Translations under genes and position numbers: made by a program | Shown here: in pieces, positions 12,111 to 24,700 of the stretch | Layout of the letters: every line of letters begins with the position of its first letter | Position numbering within the stretch: position 1 is the first letter of the stretch | The notes under the pieces: model-generated | What the model was told of the DNA's origin: nothing | The model's database searches: none | The model's input: the letters and a program-made list of their open reading frames with translations, nothing else | Source of the DNA: Xiphydria camelus | Lineage: Eukaryota > Arthropoda > Insecta > Hymenoptera > Xiphydriidae | Reading direction: 5' to 3' | Length of the DNA: 64,000 bases | NCBI GenBank assembly: GCA_963678675.1 | Contig: OY783199.1 | Coordinates: 26,161,546 to 26,225,545 of the forward strand

Positions 12111-12854
12111 ATGGTACGACGAAAATCAACAGCAAGGTATTCAAATGTTTGATTAATTCAAATTTTTGGCAATTTTACCCTGAAAACGTAATCATTCGTA
12201 CAATTATAAATGATTTCTCTGCTTTCTCGATTATACAGGCCTTGGTCCGCACGTTCGGACGCATCTGCTAAAACATCAGCCAGTGAAAAATCTAATAAGG
12301 TGAATTGTCTGATCTTTTGTGATTGTTATACGCTAATCCCCCTTGATTGCCTTGTACAATTTTTTTTGAGGTCAAATTTTGCGACATTTAATATTAAATA
12401 TCATTGTTTCAGACAATTCATCGACGTGCTCCAAAATATGGAACGAAAGCATTACGAGAAATCAAATATCTACAAAAAACTACAAAATTGCTCATTCCAA
12501 AAATTTCTTTTATGAGATTGGTGAAGGAAATAATATGGGAGATTTTTCCCAGGCTCGATGTGAACAGGTATAAGCCTCTCGATTCATTAAATTGATTACA
12601 TTATTATTAAGGTTGATACTTTGGGCGAATAAAACCATTATCCTCCATTAGAAGGAATGTAATATGCTCAATTTGGAAACAGAATACAAGCTTCGGCATT
12701 GGAGGCATTACAAGAAGCAACTGAAATGTATATCGTACAATTTTTCGAAGATTCGCTACTCTTGGCAATACACGCAAAGCGTGTGACGCTAATGCCAGGT
12801 GACATGAGACTAATGCGTCGATTGAGAGGGCGTGACGATGTGATCAACAGATAA
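12111..12854 (+). CDS. Cenp-A: Centromeric histone H3 variant (CenH3 / CENP-A)
   Basis: Replaces H3 in centromeric nucleosomes and specifies kinetochore position. Four exons close in phase: 12111-12136, 12239-12299, 12413-12567 and 12683-12854, giving 137 residues. The tail starts MVRRKSTAR, echoing H3, but then diverges and is Ser/Lys-rich. The histone fold is clear: [35 protein letters not shown] (alpha-N to alpha-1), [20 protein letters not shown] (alpha-2), and [20 protein letters not shown] (alpha-3), with a C-terminus RGRDDVINR. Loop 1 is about three residues longer than in canonical H3, and the helix-1 end ([10 protein letters not shown]) is unlike H3, as expected for CenH3. Introns, a divergent tail and a long loop 1 argue against canonical H3 or H3.3. 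The exon 4 acceptor before 12683 was chosen because it gives the expected loop length. Confidence 0.92.
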
Positions 12855-13140
12855 TAATTGTTCTGGTACAAAAAGTAACTAAAGTAATATCTATACTTTT
12901 CTTATGAATGAATATTATATTAGGATAGTCTGCTGTATCAGAGTAATTCTTTTATGCGTCCACTACAGTGCCATACAAAAGTGCCTAAAATGCGAAACGT
13001 AAGCGTATTGTGATATCAACAGTACCAACCATGGTTGTGTTTTGATAATACTTTTACGATTCCTATGTTTCATTCCTATAGTCAATGTATACAAACGTAC
13101 GTGATTCATAGACTTTGGATGGGTGAATTCAGCATACAAC
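12723..13140. repeat. Tandem duplication unit 1 (functional CenH3 3' end plus flank)
   Basis: A segment starting inside the last CenH3 exon and running about 285 bp past its stop. It is repeated directly downstream at 13141-13560 with scattered substitutions. Shared landmarks include the acacgcaaagcgtgtgacgc block, gcgtccactacagtgcca and accaaccatggttgtgtttt. Confidence 0.85.
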
Positions 13141-13560
13141 ATGCAAATGTATATATGGTACAATTTTTCAAAGATTCGCTACGCTTGGCGATACACGCAA
13201 AGCGTGTGACGCTAATACCAGGTGACATGAGACTAATGCGTTGATTTAAAGGGCGTGACGATGTGATCAACAGATAATAATTTTTCTAGTACAAAAAGTG
13301 ACGAAAGTAATATCTATACATTTTTTATAAATGAATATTACTAGGATAGTTTACTGTATCAGAGTAACTCCTTTATGCGTCCACTACAGTGCCACACAAA
13401 AGTGCCTAAAATGCGAAACATAAGCGTATTGTGATATCAACTGTACCAACCATGGTTGTGTTTTGATAATACTTTTACGATTCGTTTGTTCCAGTCCTAT
13501 AGTCAATGTATACAAACGTATGTGATTCATAGAATTTCGATGGGTAAATTCAGCAACAAA
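13141..13560 (+). pseudogene. Duplicated, truncated copy of the CenH3 last exon
   Basis: Second copy of the unit at 12723-13140. The frame still encodes a recognisable alpha-2/alpha-3 piece ([19 protein letters not shown] followed by IPGDMRLMR) but stops at TGA (13242-13244), where the functional copy has CGA. It lacks the histone fold's N-terminal half, so it is not a second gene. The unit end (gatgggtaaattcagc) is followed near 13574-13602 by a rudimentary third start (gggtaaatacaacatgcaaa), suggesting a further partial unit. Whether it can serve as an alternative 3' UTR segment of CenH3 transcripts is unknown. Confidence 0.85.
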
Positions 13561-13602
13561 CAGTTATTCAGTATGGGTAAATACAACATGCAAATGTATA
13601 AT

Positions 13603-14656
13603 ATTCTGTTTTATGTGCGAGCGCGAGCGAAGTTGGCGATACAATTGAAATAATCCAGTGGCCTTATTATGTTTAAGTAACTAGATTGAAATAAATGATT
13701 TGATACGAAAATCGCGGCCATGCATACGAGACACATGCAGTCAGGTTGCATTGAGCCAAAAGTTGTATAAAATAAATTTCGTCTTCTTTTTACGCAATCT
13801 CACCTCGCGATTTAGTACAGATGGAGAAGAATTGAACAGATTTTGCTAAATAAAATTTATTTACGAGAAACATTCAAACATCGCAATAAAATTCTTATTT
13901 TACTCTGTGAAACTTTGGTAAAATATACACTTTACGGTTCTCTAACGAGTTGTAACTTTATATTCGAAGAGCACCGCAACGAGAGAGTGCCCGCAATTGT
14001 ATCGGATGAAATATTTTATCAAAGTACAATATTAATTGAACGTGATAATGTTAAATATTAAAATATCGTAGTCGTCGTCTACGTTCAACTTTATTCAATA
14101 CCGGGTTAGCTGCAATAAAAACAACCGATAGTCTTAATAACAATGATAATAGTAATACAATTATCGCAATTATAGTAATGTCAATGGACTAAACATTCTA
14201 GAAAATAGCGAGTACTACAAATTAATATACTAGCTAACTACACAATTATCGAACTATAATACACTTCAGTAGGGAAATATAAAAAAAACGCCTGAAAAAA
14301 AAAATCAGGCGCCGCATTTTATTATCGTTCGCCGAATCATCGCGAGATTCGGTGAAAATATAACATTACCAATAATAATGAATACCTAAGAAGACACATC
14401 GTGTGACCTTAGGCATAACAATTTTTATACTTTCATGCTGCCAGTCGTTACGAACGAGAAAACGATCATCGTAATTTAAATCTTTAAACCACTCACGTTC
14501 TTTCAGTCTCTTTCCACGTAATCTCAACATTTGAATTATGCTCAAAAGAAAGTCCTACTGTCATCATTACCGTACTAATAGGATTTTGAATTTCCAATCA
14601 TTTTGTAATATAAAAATTAAATAACAAGTCTTTATCACTTTAATTTTAAGTCCCAT
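13603..14656. other. 3' flank between CenH3 repeats and SARM last exon
   Basis: AT-rich. It contains the probable 3' UTR of the long SARM isoform on the minus strand, with a candidate poly(A) signal (tttatt on plus) at 14090-14095. Two small hairpins lie at 14289-14311 (cgcctga/tcaggcg) and just after it. A 72-codon open frame at 13843-14061 has no recognisable content and is not called as a gene. Confidence 0.5.
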
Positions 14657-15710
14657 TTACTTCTTTATGAAGGACCGGACCTTATTCACACATTTGTCCA
14701 TGAAATTTTTCTTTCTCTTTGGCTCCGCTCCAGCGGGCAGAGAAAGCAGGGAACCTTGACCCTTTGTCGTAGGCTTGTACTCGTTCGATGAAAAGCTCTC
14801 ATCGGAATCTAACCCCGCGCCACAGCTCTTCGCTTTAGAAAGTGTCGATTTTTCATTTAACGTCGTTAGCAGCCTCTCTTGGACTTGATCCGCGTCGGGT
14901 TCGAAGTGAGCCGTTGTTTCCGAATTTTTCAGACCATTCCTTGCTGCCGATTCTTCAGCCAACGATCTAGCTGCCAATTCTAATCGCGCATCCACGCTCG
15001 TCGATCTGTTTGGCTTTGGAGGCCATCCAGCTTTCTTCGTTTCCTCGTCATTTGCTTCTTCCGAGGATGAAGAAATCCTCGCGTTTTCTGGTTTCGCGAT
15101 ATTAGCTATCTCGATCCTTTCTTCCGTAGGTTGCGTATTGGAAACTTTTGTCTTAATTCTTGGTATTGGCATGGGATTATTGCTCTGACCTGTTGGAGAT
15201 GCCGGTTGAATGCCCTGTTTGGAAACTTCCACTTTATCCTGCTCAAGATTACATGCGAGTTCTGTTGCGCATTTCTCGTTCCCTTTGGAAGCCCCCCCTT
15301 CCTCCTTTAGAACGGAAAAATCATTCATTTCGCCTTCTAATTTCTCGACTAGTCCATCCAGACTTCTGGAACGTGGTCTTCCTTTCGAGGAATCCTCGAG
15401 TCGAGCCTCGTTATCAGTTGGTTCTTTGCTCTGTCCGGCTGAAACCGTTCCATCCTCATCCAATAAACCATCTAGGCTTCTAGATCTCGGTCTGGGAAGT
15501 GACTCCGGTTCGATTACGGGCGAGACGATCTTTTTCTCGTCCTGATCTAAAAGTTCTAAGGATCGAGAACGAGCCGACGGAGATGGTGGATGACGCGGAG
15601 GACGACGAGGCACTGGACTACCGCCAGGATGAGTATGAACAAATTTTAAGCGAGGCGACGTGGGTGGTAGACCCATTAACCAACGGGACGGACTTGACGA
15701 TTTTCTAAGC
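14657..15710 (-). CDS. Sarm: SARM alternative last exon B (long C-terminal tail, 351 residues)
   Basis: A long open frame preceded by a good acceptor (acatttcag) at 15711-15719 that takes the same phase-2 donor as exon A. It encodes residues 1022-1372. Contents: a Pro/Arg-rich part ([14 protein letters not shown]); three copies of an RSRSL(E/D)xL motif at about 1069-1076, 1097-1105 and 1135-1142; a weaker fourth ([12 protein letters not shown]); a Ser/Glu-rich disordered centre; and a basic C-terminus [19 protein letters not shown] recognise no catalytic domain. Exon A cannot be spliced onward to B in frame without passing its TGA, so the two endings appear mutually exclusive. It is also possible that B is a separate small gene, but the acceptor and phase match argue against it. 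Confidence 0.72.
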
Positions 15711-18700
15711 CTGAAATGTAAAAAAAAGAGGAATTTATTTACAACTATAAAGTTAATCCACGAGGGCTGCAAATACAACGTACATTCTTATCGCGTGCTT
15801 TTTAACTTTCACCTCTCCGCTTGGTTCTATTTTTTGTATTATCACAATAGTACGCCGGGGAAATAAGTGTTATCAACAGTGACAACTATACAACGGGAGA
15901 GAGAGTGTAATAAAACGACGAATAGAGGTGCATGTCTTTAAAGTATCGCAAAAACGGGCATGCTGGAAGAGGAAGAAGTGCACGGGGTAGGTAAAGTCAA
16001 TGGGATTACACTATCCGAATAAATTTTTCAAAAATACGTGACAATTGATACGAACAAAGAGAGAAAAGTACCAACAATGAAGAACGGTTGAAACAATGTT
16101 CACCGCCGGACTACCATGCACTATGGGCTAGTGCATTCTTTGTACGCAAGACTGATTCGCCTCGTAAACTGTACCGATAAGGAAAAAAAAACCCACGACT
16201 GTATTGACACCAAGAGAAAATGCCTAAGTTATTTGAATCGACTAACCTAAGTCTGATTGTCTTATCACGATTCCCAATTCTGGCTGCGTGAAAGAAATCA
16301 TTTTCGCGTTAGTATGGTCACTTTTCAATGGAATAAGCTTATGATCAATAATGATACGCCGGATTTCAGTGTCAGGCTCTCTGAATTGATTGATCCATCG
16401 TGTTTAACTTTGCACCGCTAGAGATTCATTGCACTGACTCACGATTGATGATGTTTCTACATTCGTAATATCGTAAATGTTACAGACCTGCTCGGTATGG
16501 CTGTGGGGGGGCCATCTAGTCAATCTCGTCCATTCGTAGAATCTTTGTCGCTACCCCTACTTTCGTTGCTGTGCATGCGTTGGTAACTGGGTGGCTGACG
16601 CATGTTCGTACTACCCGGAGTACTGGGGGCCGTTACGTCCTTGCTTCCGATACTTCTCGCGATGCTGCCGGAAAGTTCCGATCGCATGGGGATTTCACCG
16701 CGCATAAACCTGTTGGTGAAACAAACAAAAAAACGAATCCACAAACGTTAGAACAGATTTTTTTTTCAATCCAACGAATCAATTGTCGTCAACCAGCGCG
16801 ACACCCACCTCTCGAGTTTATCCACGCAGGCGTCTTGGTAGTCGTGAATCCAGCGCACTCCGTTGAAGTGACAAACCGCCCTCATGTCTTCCGGAAGTTC
16901 TTCGGGTTCGGGCCACTGGAAGTTGTCTATGATCGGAATGATGTTGCACTGTGACTGTAACGCTGCCACAATTTCCTGTAGGTGAAGAGCAACGCATTCG
17001 TCAGCACGATCGTACAGACGTTAATTTCCAGAGCGTCCGTATTACATTGAGAAATGATGTAAATGGCTTTTCACTTACTCTGTGAACCCAGTCCTTGCAC
17101 TCGCTGTCCTGCGTACACCTCTCTAGAGCTTTTGGCGTCAGTACGAGAAGGAAGTGTTTCGCTTGTCTGATGCTCTGTAGAAGGTTGTTGTCGAACTTGC
17201 CGGCTTCTAGCCTCTCCACGTCGATGAACACGGAGAAACCTCGGAGTTGCAGGTGAACCTTGAGCAGACTCGCCAGCTGCGAGCCGTTCGACCTTCTGTA
17301 GCTGACGAACACGTCCAAGGATTTGTCCGGCGACTCGCTCTCGCAAGAACTGAACTGGTTGTGCTGCATGTTCTTTATGGCGTCAGTTATCCTTAACCTG
17401 TGAATACTGTTTGTGATACCGCACTCGTTCGACAATTGGTCGTCCGTCAGGTTTCTGATCGAGTCCTTGTCCACGCCGGCGTTGAGCATGCCGTAGGTGT
17501 AGATCGAGAACTCCTGTCCTATCAACTGGAGGAAACTGTTCAAGTTCCCGATATCTCTGCTGCTGTAGTCTGCCATTTTCTTCAGATTTTGAAGCTCCCT
17601 GGTAAATCGTCTCCGTCTGATCCCGTTTGTCAGTCCGATGTCCTCCCTCAGGTTGTCTTCGGTTAATTGCAAGAGGAGGTCGCCGTCGACCCTGCTCTCA
17701 ACGAAATTGGGCGCGTATTCGGCGAAGCCGATTTGCTTGACCCACTCTTTCACGTCTTCGGTGGACCAGAGGGGCACCTGTTGACTCAACTTGTGCGGAA
17801 TCTCCTCGCCTATCAGCCTCAACGCCTGCGCCGCGTACTTAGACGCTACCGCGTTCGGGCAGCTCGCGACTTTCTTCAGCGGCTCGATCGCTCCGATCTC
17901 GCGGAAGATCTCCGTATTGCCCTGTTGCTTCTTAATACCGGCCTCCATGCAGAAATGGAAGGCCACGAGATTTCTTGCCTCCTCCCGTTTCGAGCTGAGC
18001 ACCGGCACCAGTCGCTCGAGCCAGTTCTTGCTCTGACCGTGTGCGTGGGCGAGATTCGATTTGGCAAATTCGTAGGGATTGTGCGAGGTGACGAACGGCT
18101 CCACCAGGTCGAGAGTGCCGGATTTCAGTACCGCGGCTTCGATTTCCTTATTGGCGACCAGCACGGCGATCGCCAAGCAGGCGTAGTACTTGATGTTGTC
18201 GTCATTGTGAAAGGCCAAGGGAAACAACCACACGTGTACTTTCCTCTTGATCATCGCTTCTTGATTCTCAGCACCGCCGTAGAGCGAAAGATTCGCCAGT
18301 GCACCGGCGCAGTGTCTGAGAGTCTCCACGTCGTTCTTCCTACATTCGAAGAGAACGGCGTCCAAACCGCCTAGCTTGATGACGTCACTGCACGTGCCTT
18401 CGCTATGCTTGAAGAGATGTTCCAAGATTCCGGTACCGACCCTCGAGTGATCCACAGAGTTGGCGATCTTCGTACAGACGCAGGCCACTCTGACGACCTT
18501 CTCCAGACCGTTCTCCACGACGTGCTCTCGGTTTTCCGTGGTCAAGCATTGCTCCAAGAGTCTCGCCGAGGGGAACTGCAGATCGGAATCGTTCGCCTCG
18601 CAATTGCTCATGAGTAAATCCAGTCCACCGCGCGTCCTGAGGGTGTTGCAGAGTGTGTAGCCCAATTCGTGGCCGTGAGTCGGTACAGCCCATGCCTTTC

Positions 18701-21700
18701 TGATGATTTCATTCACCCTGTTCAACAGTAGCGGCGCCTTGCCGTTCTTCCCGTCGCCGCTCTTCAGCCTCTCCACGAAGCTATCCAGGAAGCCCGAGTA
18801 CTTGGCTATCGCCTTATCCACATCTTGAGGATTCGAATTTGAGCAGAGCAAATCGAGATCGTCCAGTGGAAGGGATAAGAGATCGTCTTCGGCTAGTCTG
18901 ACGCCGTTCATCAGTTGGTTGACCGCGGTAGCTGCGGAGATCATAGATGCCTTCGAGGTGACGCCTTTCGAGGCTATCGTGATGCTGGATTGGGAACTAG
19001 CTGCCATGTGTTTCTCGTGATTGAAGATACCCGTCGACGTCACCGTCTGACGCTGTTGTTGAGCCGCCATGGCTTTCTACAATCACGAATCAGGATCGTA
19101 TTTTATAGTAGTGTCATTACCGAGTCATCGGTGTCACCCGAGGAAAACAAAGATCGCCTATAGAAGAGAATGTTTGCCTGGCTTTGCGTTCTCGAACTTT
19201 CAAATCCCGGTGTAGCCGCGGGCAATGGAGTACGTTATTATATATAAGCATTATTTTATCATATATCTCTCAAACGGATCTAATACCGCTTCTCATTCAG
19301 TTTTATCACCTCAACTTCCCATTATCGATAATCATCTCGCTCCTCGAAATTTAGTTGACTCTTTAGCTTCTCTATGATTGGCAATGGGACCAATTGATTT
19401 ATACTAACGTAACGTACGACTTTGCACGAGATCACATTGAACGGCGAAAGTACAATATTTTATTTCTCTGCTCGTCCCAATCTATGTACATACCATGCGA
19501 GAATCGAGACTCCACTTTCGTAACGCAATACCTCGCTCGTTCATCTTGACTGAAAAATCTCTTTTCGCTTCACGCAGACTCGCGAATCCCCTTTGACACG
19601 CGTCGACGAACGATATTGCCACTGACTGACCACGCGCTGATCGCTGACCGGCATTTAAACCCAACAACCCCCCTTACTTAATCCAAGACCTAACGCTGGA
19701 TGTAAAAGCCAATACGCGGAACGACCGTGGCCTCCGTGCCAACGCTATTAAGGCTGGATTTACAGCAAGACGTGGAAATACATTCTTGACGCGAGGCCAA
19801 AAGAACCCGCGTCGCGCGTGATACACCGAAATAACTAGAATCCTCTATCACAACACGATACTCTTACGCGAACGATTCATCCTAGAAGAGAGCAATCCCG
19901 GCGAGTTACGACGACCGAGCAGGCCTCGGTTTTCGCGAAAGAGAGAAATATTTTCGACGTTGACGCAACGATAAATTCAGCCCGAGCAGGGTTACGGGAG
20001 AATCCGAAAAGAAAGATCGCAGTTACGAATGAATCGAATACGAGGAATCGCGAGATTTATACCACGCGTTAGATTCCCCGCGACGAGAGAGAAAGAAAGC
20101 ACGCGTTTCTTCGTTCCTACCTTTTCAGAGCTATAGGAGTCGCTCTGCAACTTCATCGTAGATGCAGCCATATTATTACTCTCTTGGTGCGAGAGGTCTC
20201 CGGCTTTCAGACTTCTCTGTTCCTGCGAAAAGAAGAATGAGGGAATATCAGTAAACCATTGAATCGACTCGATTGTACATAGCATCTGTAATTGCCTACG
20301 GATAAAAAAAAATGTATCGTCGCGCCTCTGTCACGACACCCCATTTGAGCGGCAAAGCATCAGCATCCGAAATGTTCGTCGAAGCGACACGTGCAAAGAG
20401 TGACGACGGCTAATTGTAATTAACGCGCGAACAGTGTCAATTGCCCGTAACTACCGAGTGGTACCAATAGAAGCGTTGCGTGCGTATAAAAGCAACGTTC
20501 ACCCTCATCGCGCACCCATGTACGGGTGTCGGTGCGAATAATCCCGCATCCCCGTAAACTCACCGCCTTTTCAATGCGTACGGCACCCCTAGCATCTTCC
20601 CGAAATTTCCTTTCGCTTTCGAAACTCGCGGTGGCGCGTTCACGAGACACCAAGGTGCTCGTGTCGACGGAACACTGGCTGCGAGCGAAGCTCGAGGGCA
20701 TAATCTTCTCCTTCATGGAGAGGCGCTTCCCAATTCAATAATCGAACGTGTCTCTCTCTTCCTCCCTCCGCCTTTAAACGACACAAGGACCGAACGCTTC
20801 GACCGTTTTCGCTACACCTTTTGCCTTCACAAAAAAAGAAGGCCAGGCGGACGGAGGTAACCGTCGCGAAACCGGGGCACGCGCGTCGACGCCCGCGGAG
20901 AGTCGTGGGATCGTCGATAACCGTCGTCCGAACGAAAGCGGAGTCGTCGACGGACTGATTCGACGAACCGGTGTGTTGTTGTACGTCGGCGGGATGAATC
21001 GGGGCACGGCATGTCACGGCACCCCGTCCACTCTACTGCGACGACCGATCATCCAATGCGAAAGCTCTCTCACTCCGCGCCAGTTGTGGCTTCCGATGAC
21101 GTATTCCGCTAAATATATCTACGCGTATACGTATTGTTGATGCGTGTCGGAAGCTTTTGCCCCTACCTCGCGGTCAATCACATGCGATCTGACACGAGGC
21201 GGAAAGTATAAAGCACGGGGAGAGGGGAAGAGGCGGCAGAAATTTACAAGACGTGACTGGAGCTAGATCGAGAGCCAGATTAAGAGCGACTGACGTCGAA
21301 GAGAAAGGAGAAGGAAGTACCCGTCACAGAAATCTTTGACAGGTCTTTTCGTGGCCTGCGGGTTGACGTATCGACTTCGATACACTCCCCTTTCTCCTTC
21401 CTTCTCGCCTTACTTATCTTCCACGGGGAGAAGCCAATTCTCAAAGACGTCATGCGGTGCGATTCGGAGCTTCTCAATTTAAAACCCACAGCATCGCGAC
21501 GTCCTCGAGCGTCACCGTCGTAATCACCCACGCATCCCTCGCGACTCGTCGATTCTTCCGCCTCCGCGAAACCGATTAGCACCTATCGGAATGCGGTACT
21601 CGTCGGTCGCACATATCGTCTAGCAGCTTCGAAAGTGATGTAAATAAGCGTCATTGCAGTCGCCCGAGAAAATGGTCCGGATCTGCGTACATCTCGCGAG

Positions 21701-24700
21701 TCCCAGAGATCGTCGTTCAAAGTCCACGCCGACGCGAGAGATCCAGGGAATCGAGAGACGCTGTGGACGTCTTCTAGCGACACGCAATCGGGAGCCCCAT
21801 TCACGAGTGCGTGTCGGAATAAGTTTTATTCTAGGAGACCGCGTCGGCGCTCTCGGTCTTCGGGAACCTTCCGGCCGGTGGAAATAAATTGCCGGCACGA
21901 CGCGATAAACGTATTTTTAACGAAATCGAGATTTTCCGCGGAGCACTCCCTATCGCCTTTCGAGGACCGCTTTGTCCTCAAAATATCGTCAGCGTCATCG
22001 CGTCCACTGTTTCACGCGTCACTGGAGCACCTGGTGCCTTCCTGTCGAACGAGTGCCAAGCGCTCGTCGAACGTCGACTTTACGAGAGGCCATTGGCGAG
22101 TGTCGTCCGGTGCTCGTACCACCGCGGAAGCTTCGACGGGTGCGACTGACGTGTCCTCGATTTTTAACGAATCGGTATCAAGGTGTAAGACCAACTCACC
22201 AGAGGTTGCCGATCGAACACGCTCCTGCGAAAAATGCCCCTGTTCACTGGCCACGGTGCACTCATCATTGATAACAATTTCCCTCGTCAATCGATCCTGA
22301 GGTATCTTGAGATCGCTTCAAAATCGATCGCGTTACTGAGATTCGAACTGTGAAGAAGTCGTTTCGGAAGTGCTAAATCCTCGTCGAACAATTCAAATTC
22401 GCCTACGCGGGGCGCGCACCCAACATTCCCCGCTTCGAATTCCCGCGAAGGTCGACCACCGGAGGATCTACGACGCGCGCGCCGTGCACCTCGCGAGCGT
22501 CCGGGATAGCCGTGGCCTTCGCCGGCACGCGAGGAACGATCGAGACGAAGAGCGGCGAAATCTCGATCGATAAAGAGTTTTTTTCGACGCGACAGCGCGA
22601 GAAGCACTAGCGAGCACCCTCGAGGTAAGGTAGAGAAGACGCGCGCGCGCACACCCCTCCAGGTCCTCCCCGACCGTAGCGCGACGTTTAATTTTATCGT
22701 GGCTTCTATAGAACACCCCGCGAGCAGAAGTCATCTCTCCCTTCCTCTTCCTCTTCTCGGAAGATCTCTCTGGCATAGTCGTAGACGAACGACACACCTA
22801 GTTCGACTTGTCCTACGCCGTTCCACGTGACCCACCGACAACTGCCAATAATAACAATGCTTTCTTTTATTTATCGCCCGCTAACGACCGAGTGACACTG
22901 TCGCACGTGACGAACTACTCGAGCGAAGAGGTGTTATGCAAAAATGACTCGACCCCCCGCGCGAGGAACGAGCGGGCCTATTCCTGGCTGCGCGGTACAA
23001 CGTACGCGCTCTCTGCGTTTCGTCAAGGGATTCGACGCGGACGCTCGTTCCTCTTTTTGGAAATTCTCCGGTCGACGCTGTTTCAAAAATGAAGCGAGAG
23101 GAACGGAAAGGTTCGATATTTCCACATGTTTATTTTTGGAGCAACGCAGCGCGTGCGGATCACCGCGTCGGAGTCGCCTAGATCGCGGCCGCGTTCGAGC
23201 GGGGGAAAAAAAACGAGAATAGGAAAAGGAGAAACGTGGTTATTCATTATCGCGTACACACGGAGTACTACGAACCACGGAAAGAAGGGATTCGCCCGAG
23301 CCCACCGTGGGAAGAGGCTGAGCGAAAAATTGATTTTCCAGGAAAAAAAAAGTTTATGTTAGCCCCTTGGCGAACGCACCACGGTCGTTCAATTTCCCAC
23401 GTAAAAAGATTTTGTTAGCATTAGTCAAGGAAATGAGAGTGGAAAGACGGGAGAGAAAAAGCGTTCTTCTTTTCTCGGCACCTTTCTGGTCATAAATTTG
23501 TTTCACTACTGGCGACCTTGAACCCGAGCGATCCTTGAACGACGCCAACTTAACCAACGGGATTACGGTGACCACGTTTTACGACACTTGGTAGCACCTT
23601 GCATTCATCGTGGAGCGTCTGTCAGACTTTTTGGGATTCATCCAGAACTGTCGACACGTAAACTTTAACGATCCACCCCCGCAATATTGGCCAGCGAGTA
23701 GAGCGCGTTCTCGGTACACGATCGATCCACGCGAGGTTTCATCTTTACGTCGCACGTAAAATGAGCGAAGTCGTGAAAACTGTCCGACCGGTGCCTTTAT
23801 TCCCAACATTGCGAACGTATTTCAAACGTGGAAGTCCTCGCGATAAATTCAGCATGTGCAATAAGAAGCGGCCAGCAACGAAAATTCGAGAACTTCCTTC
23901 TCCATAAGAAACAAGTGCAGCGTGTGCGCGAAGGCCAGACGTCGAAAACGGTACCGTCGTGTACTTGGTCCTTTCCACCGCCCTCGTCACGATTTTCCCA
24001 TCATGCGTACACGCCTCGATGTCCACGCACCTGCCGTCGGCACCTCCATTATCGACGCAAAGCGATAACACCTTCGTGCGAGCTCTATTCCGGTGACCGA
24101 GCACGGGAAACAGACCCTTCGCGAGTTTCGTCAACGGCAGCCCCATGGCAGACTGCCGCCACCCCCGAGCGAGGATTCCAGTCAGGGTGAGCTATCGACC
24201 GGGGTTGGTCGTCGTTGCCTTGCCACATACAGGGTGATACGCCTTATACTTCGAGGTAAAAGGATCTCGTAGTTGCCCTCCACAGGCGCAGCTTTATCGA
24301 TCCCGGCTGCGCCTGTCTGAAGGCAACCGCGACGCCTGTTTACCGCGATGTATAAGGTGTAGAAAACTTACAGGGATAGTCCCGTTCATTGGAGCATACT
24401 GGCACAGACGGTGGTACCGCGACATTGGAAGAATTCTATCCAATTGAGAAAGAAATTGAGGGGAACTACATAGCAAAACCATTCTACATACGACAAGGAC
24501 TAAAAGTAAGAACTAAGAAGTCGATTAAAAGTCGAAATCTCTGGAATCAATCGTTCGACCATTCCATCGTATGTATCGTTTCTCACGGATTAAGAAAAAC
24601 ACAATTAATAGGTCGACATCTCGAAGAAAACATAAAATATCAACAATTTTATGCGTGAAAATATTTTTTTTCCTCAAAAAATCGACAATATTTCGGTCTT

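Noticed and set aside
13035..13244. Second CenH3 gene
   Set aside because: Only the end of the histone fold is present, in a duplicated unit with a premature stop and no upstream exons of its own.
14289..14311. GC stem with an A/T run as a transcription terminator
   Set aside because: Bacterial-type terminators do not apply to this eukaryotic locus; likely just a small hairpin in a 3' UTR.
17667..18374. 235-codon plus-strand open frame inside SARM exon 6
   Set aside because: Antisense shadow of the ARM-repeat coding sequence, which has clear homology on the other strand.
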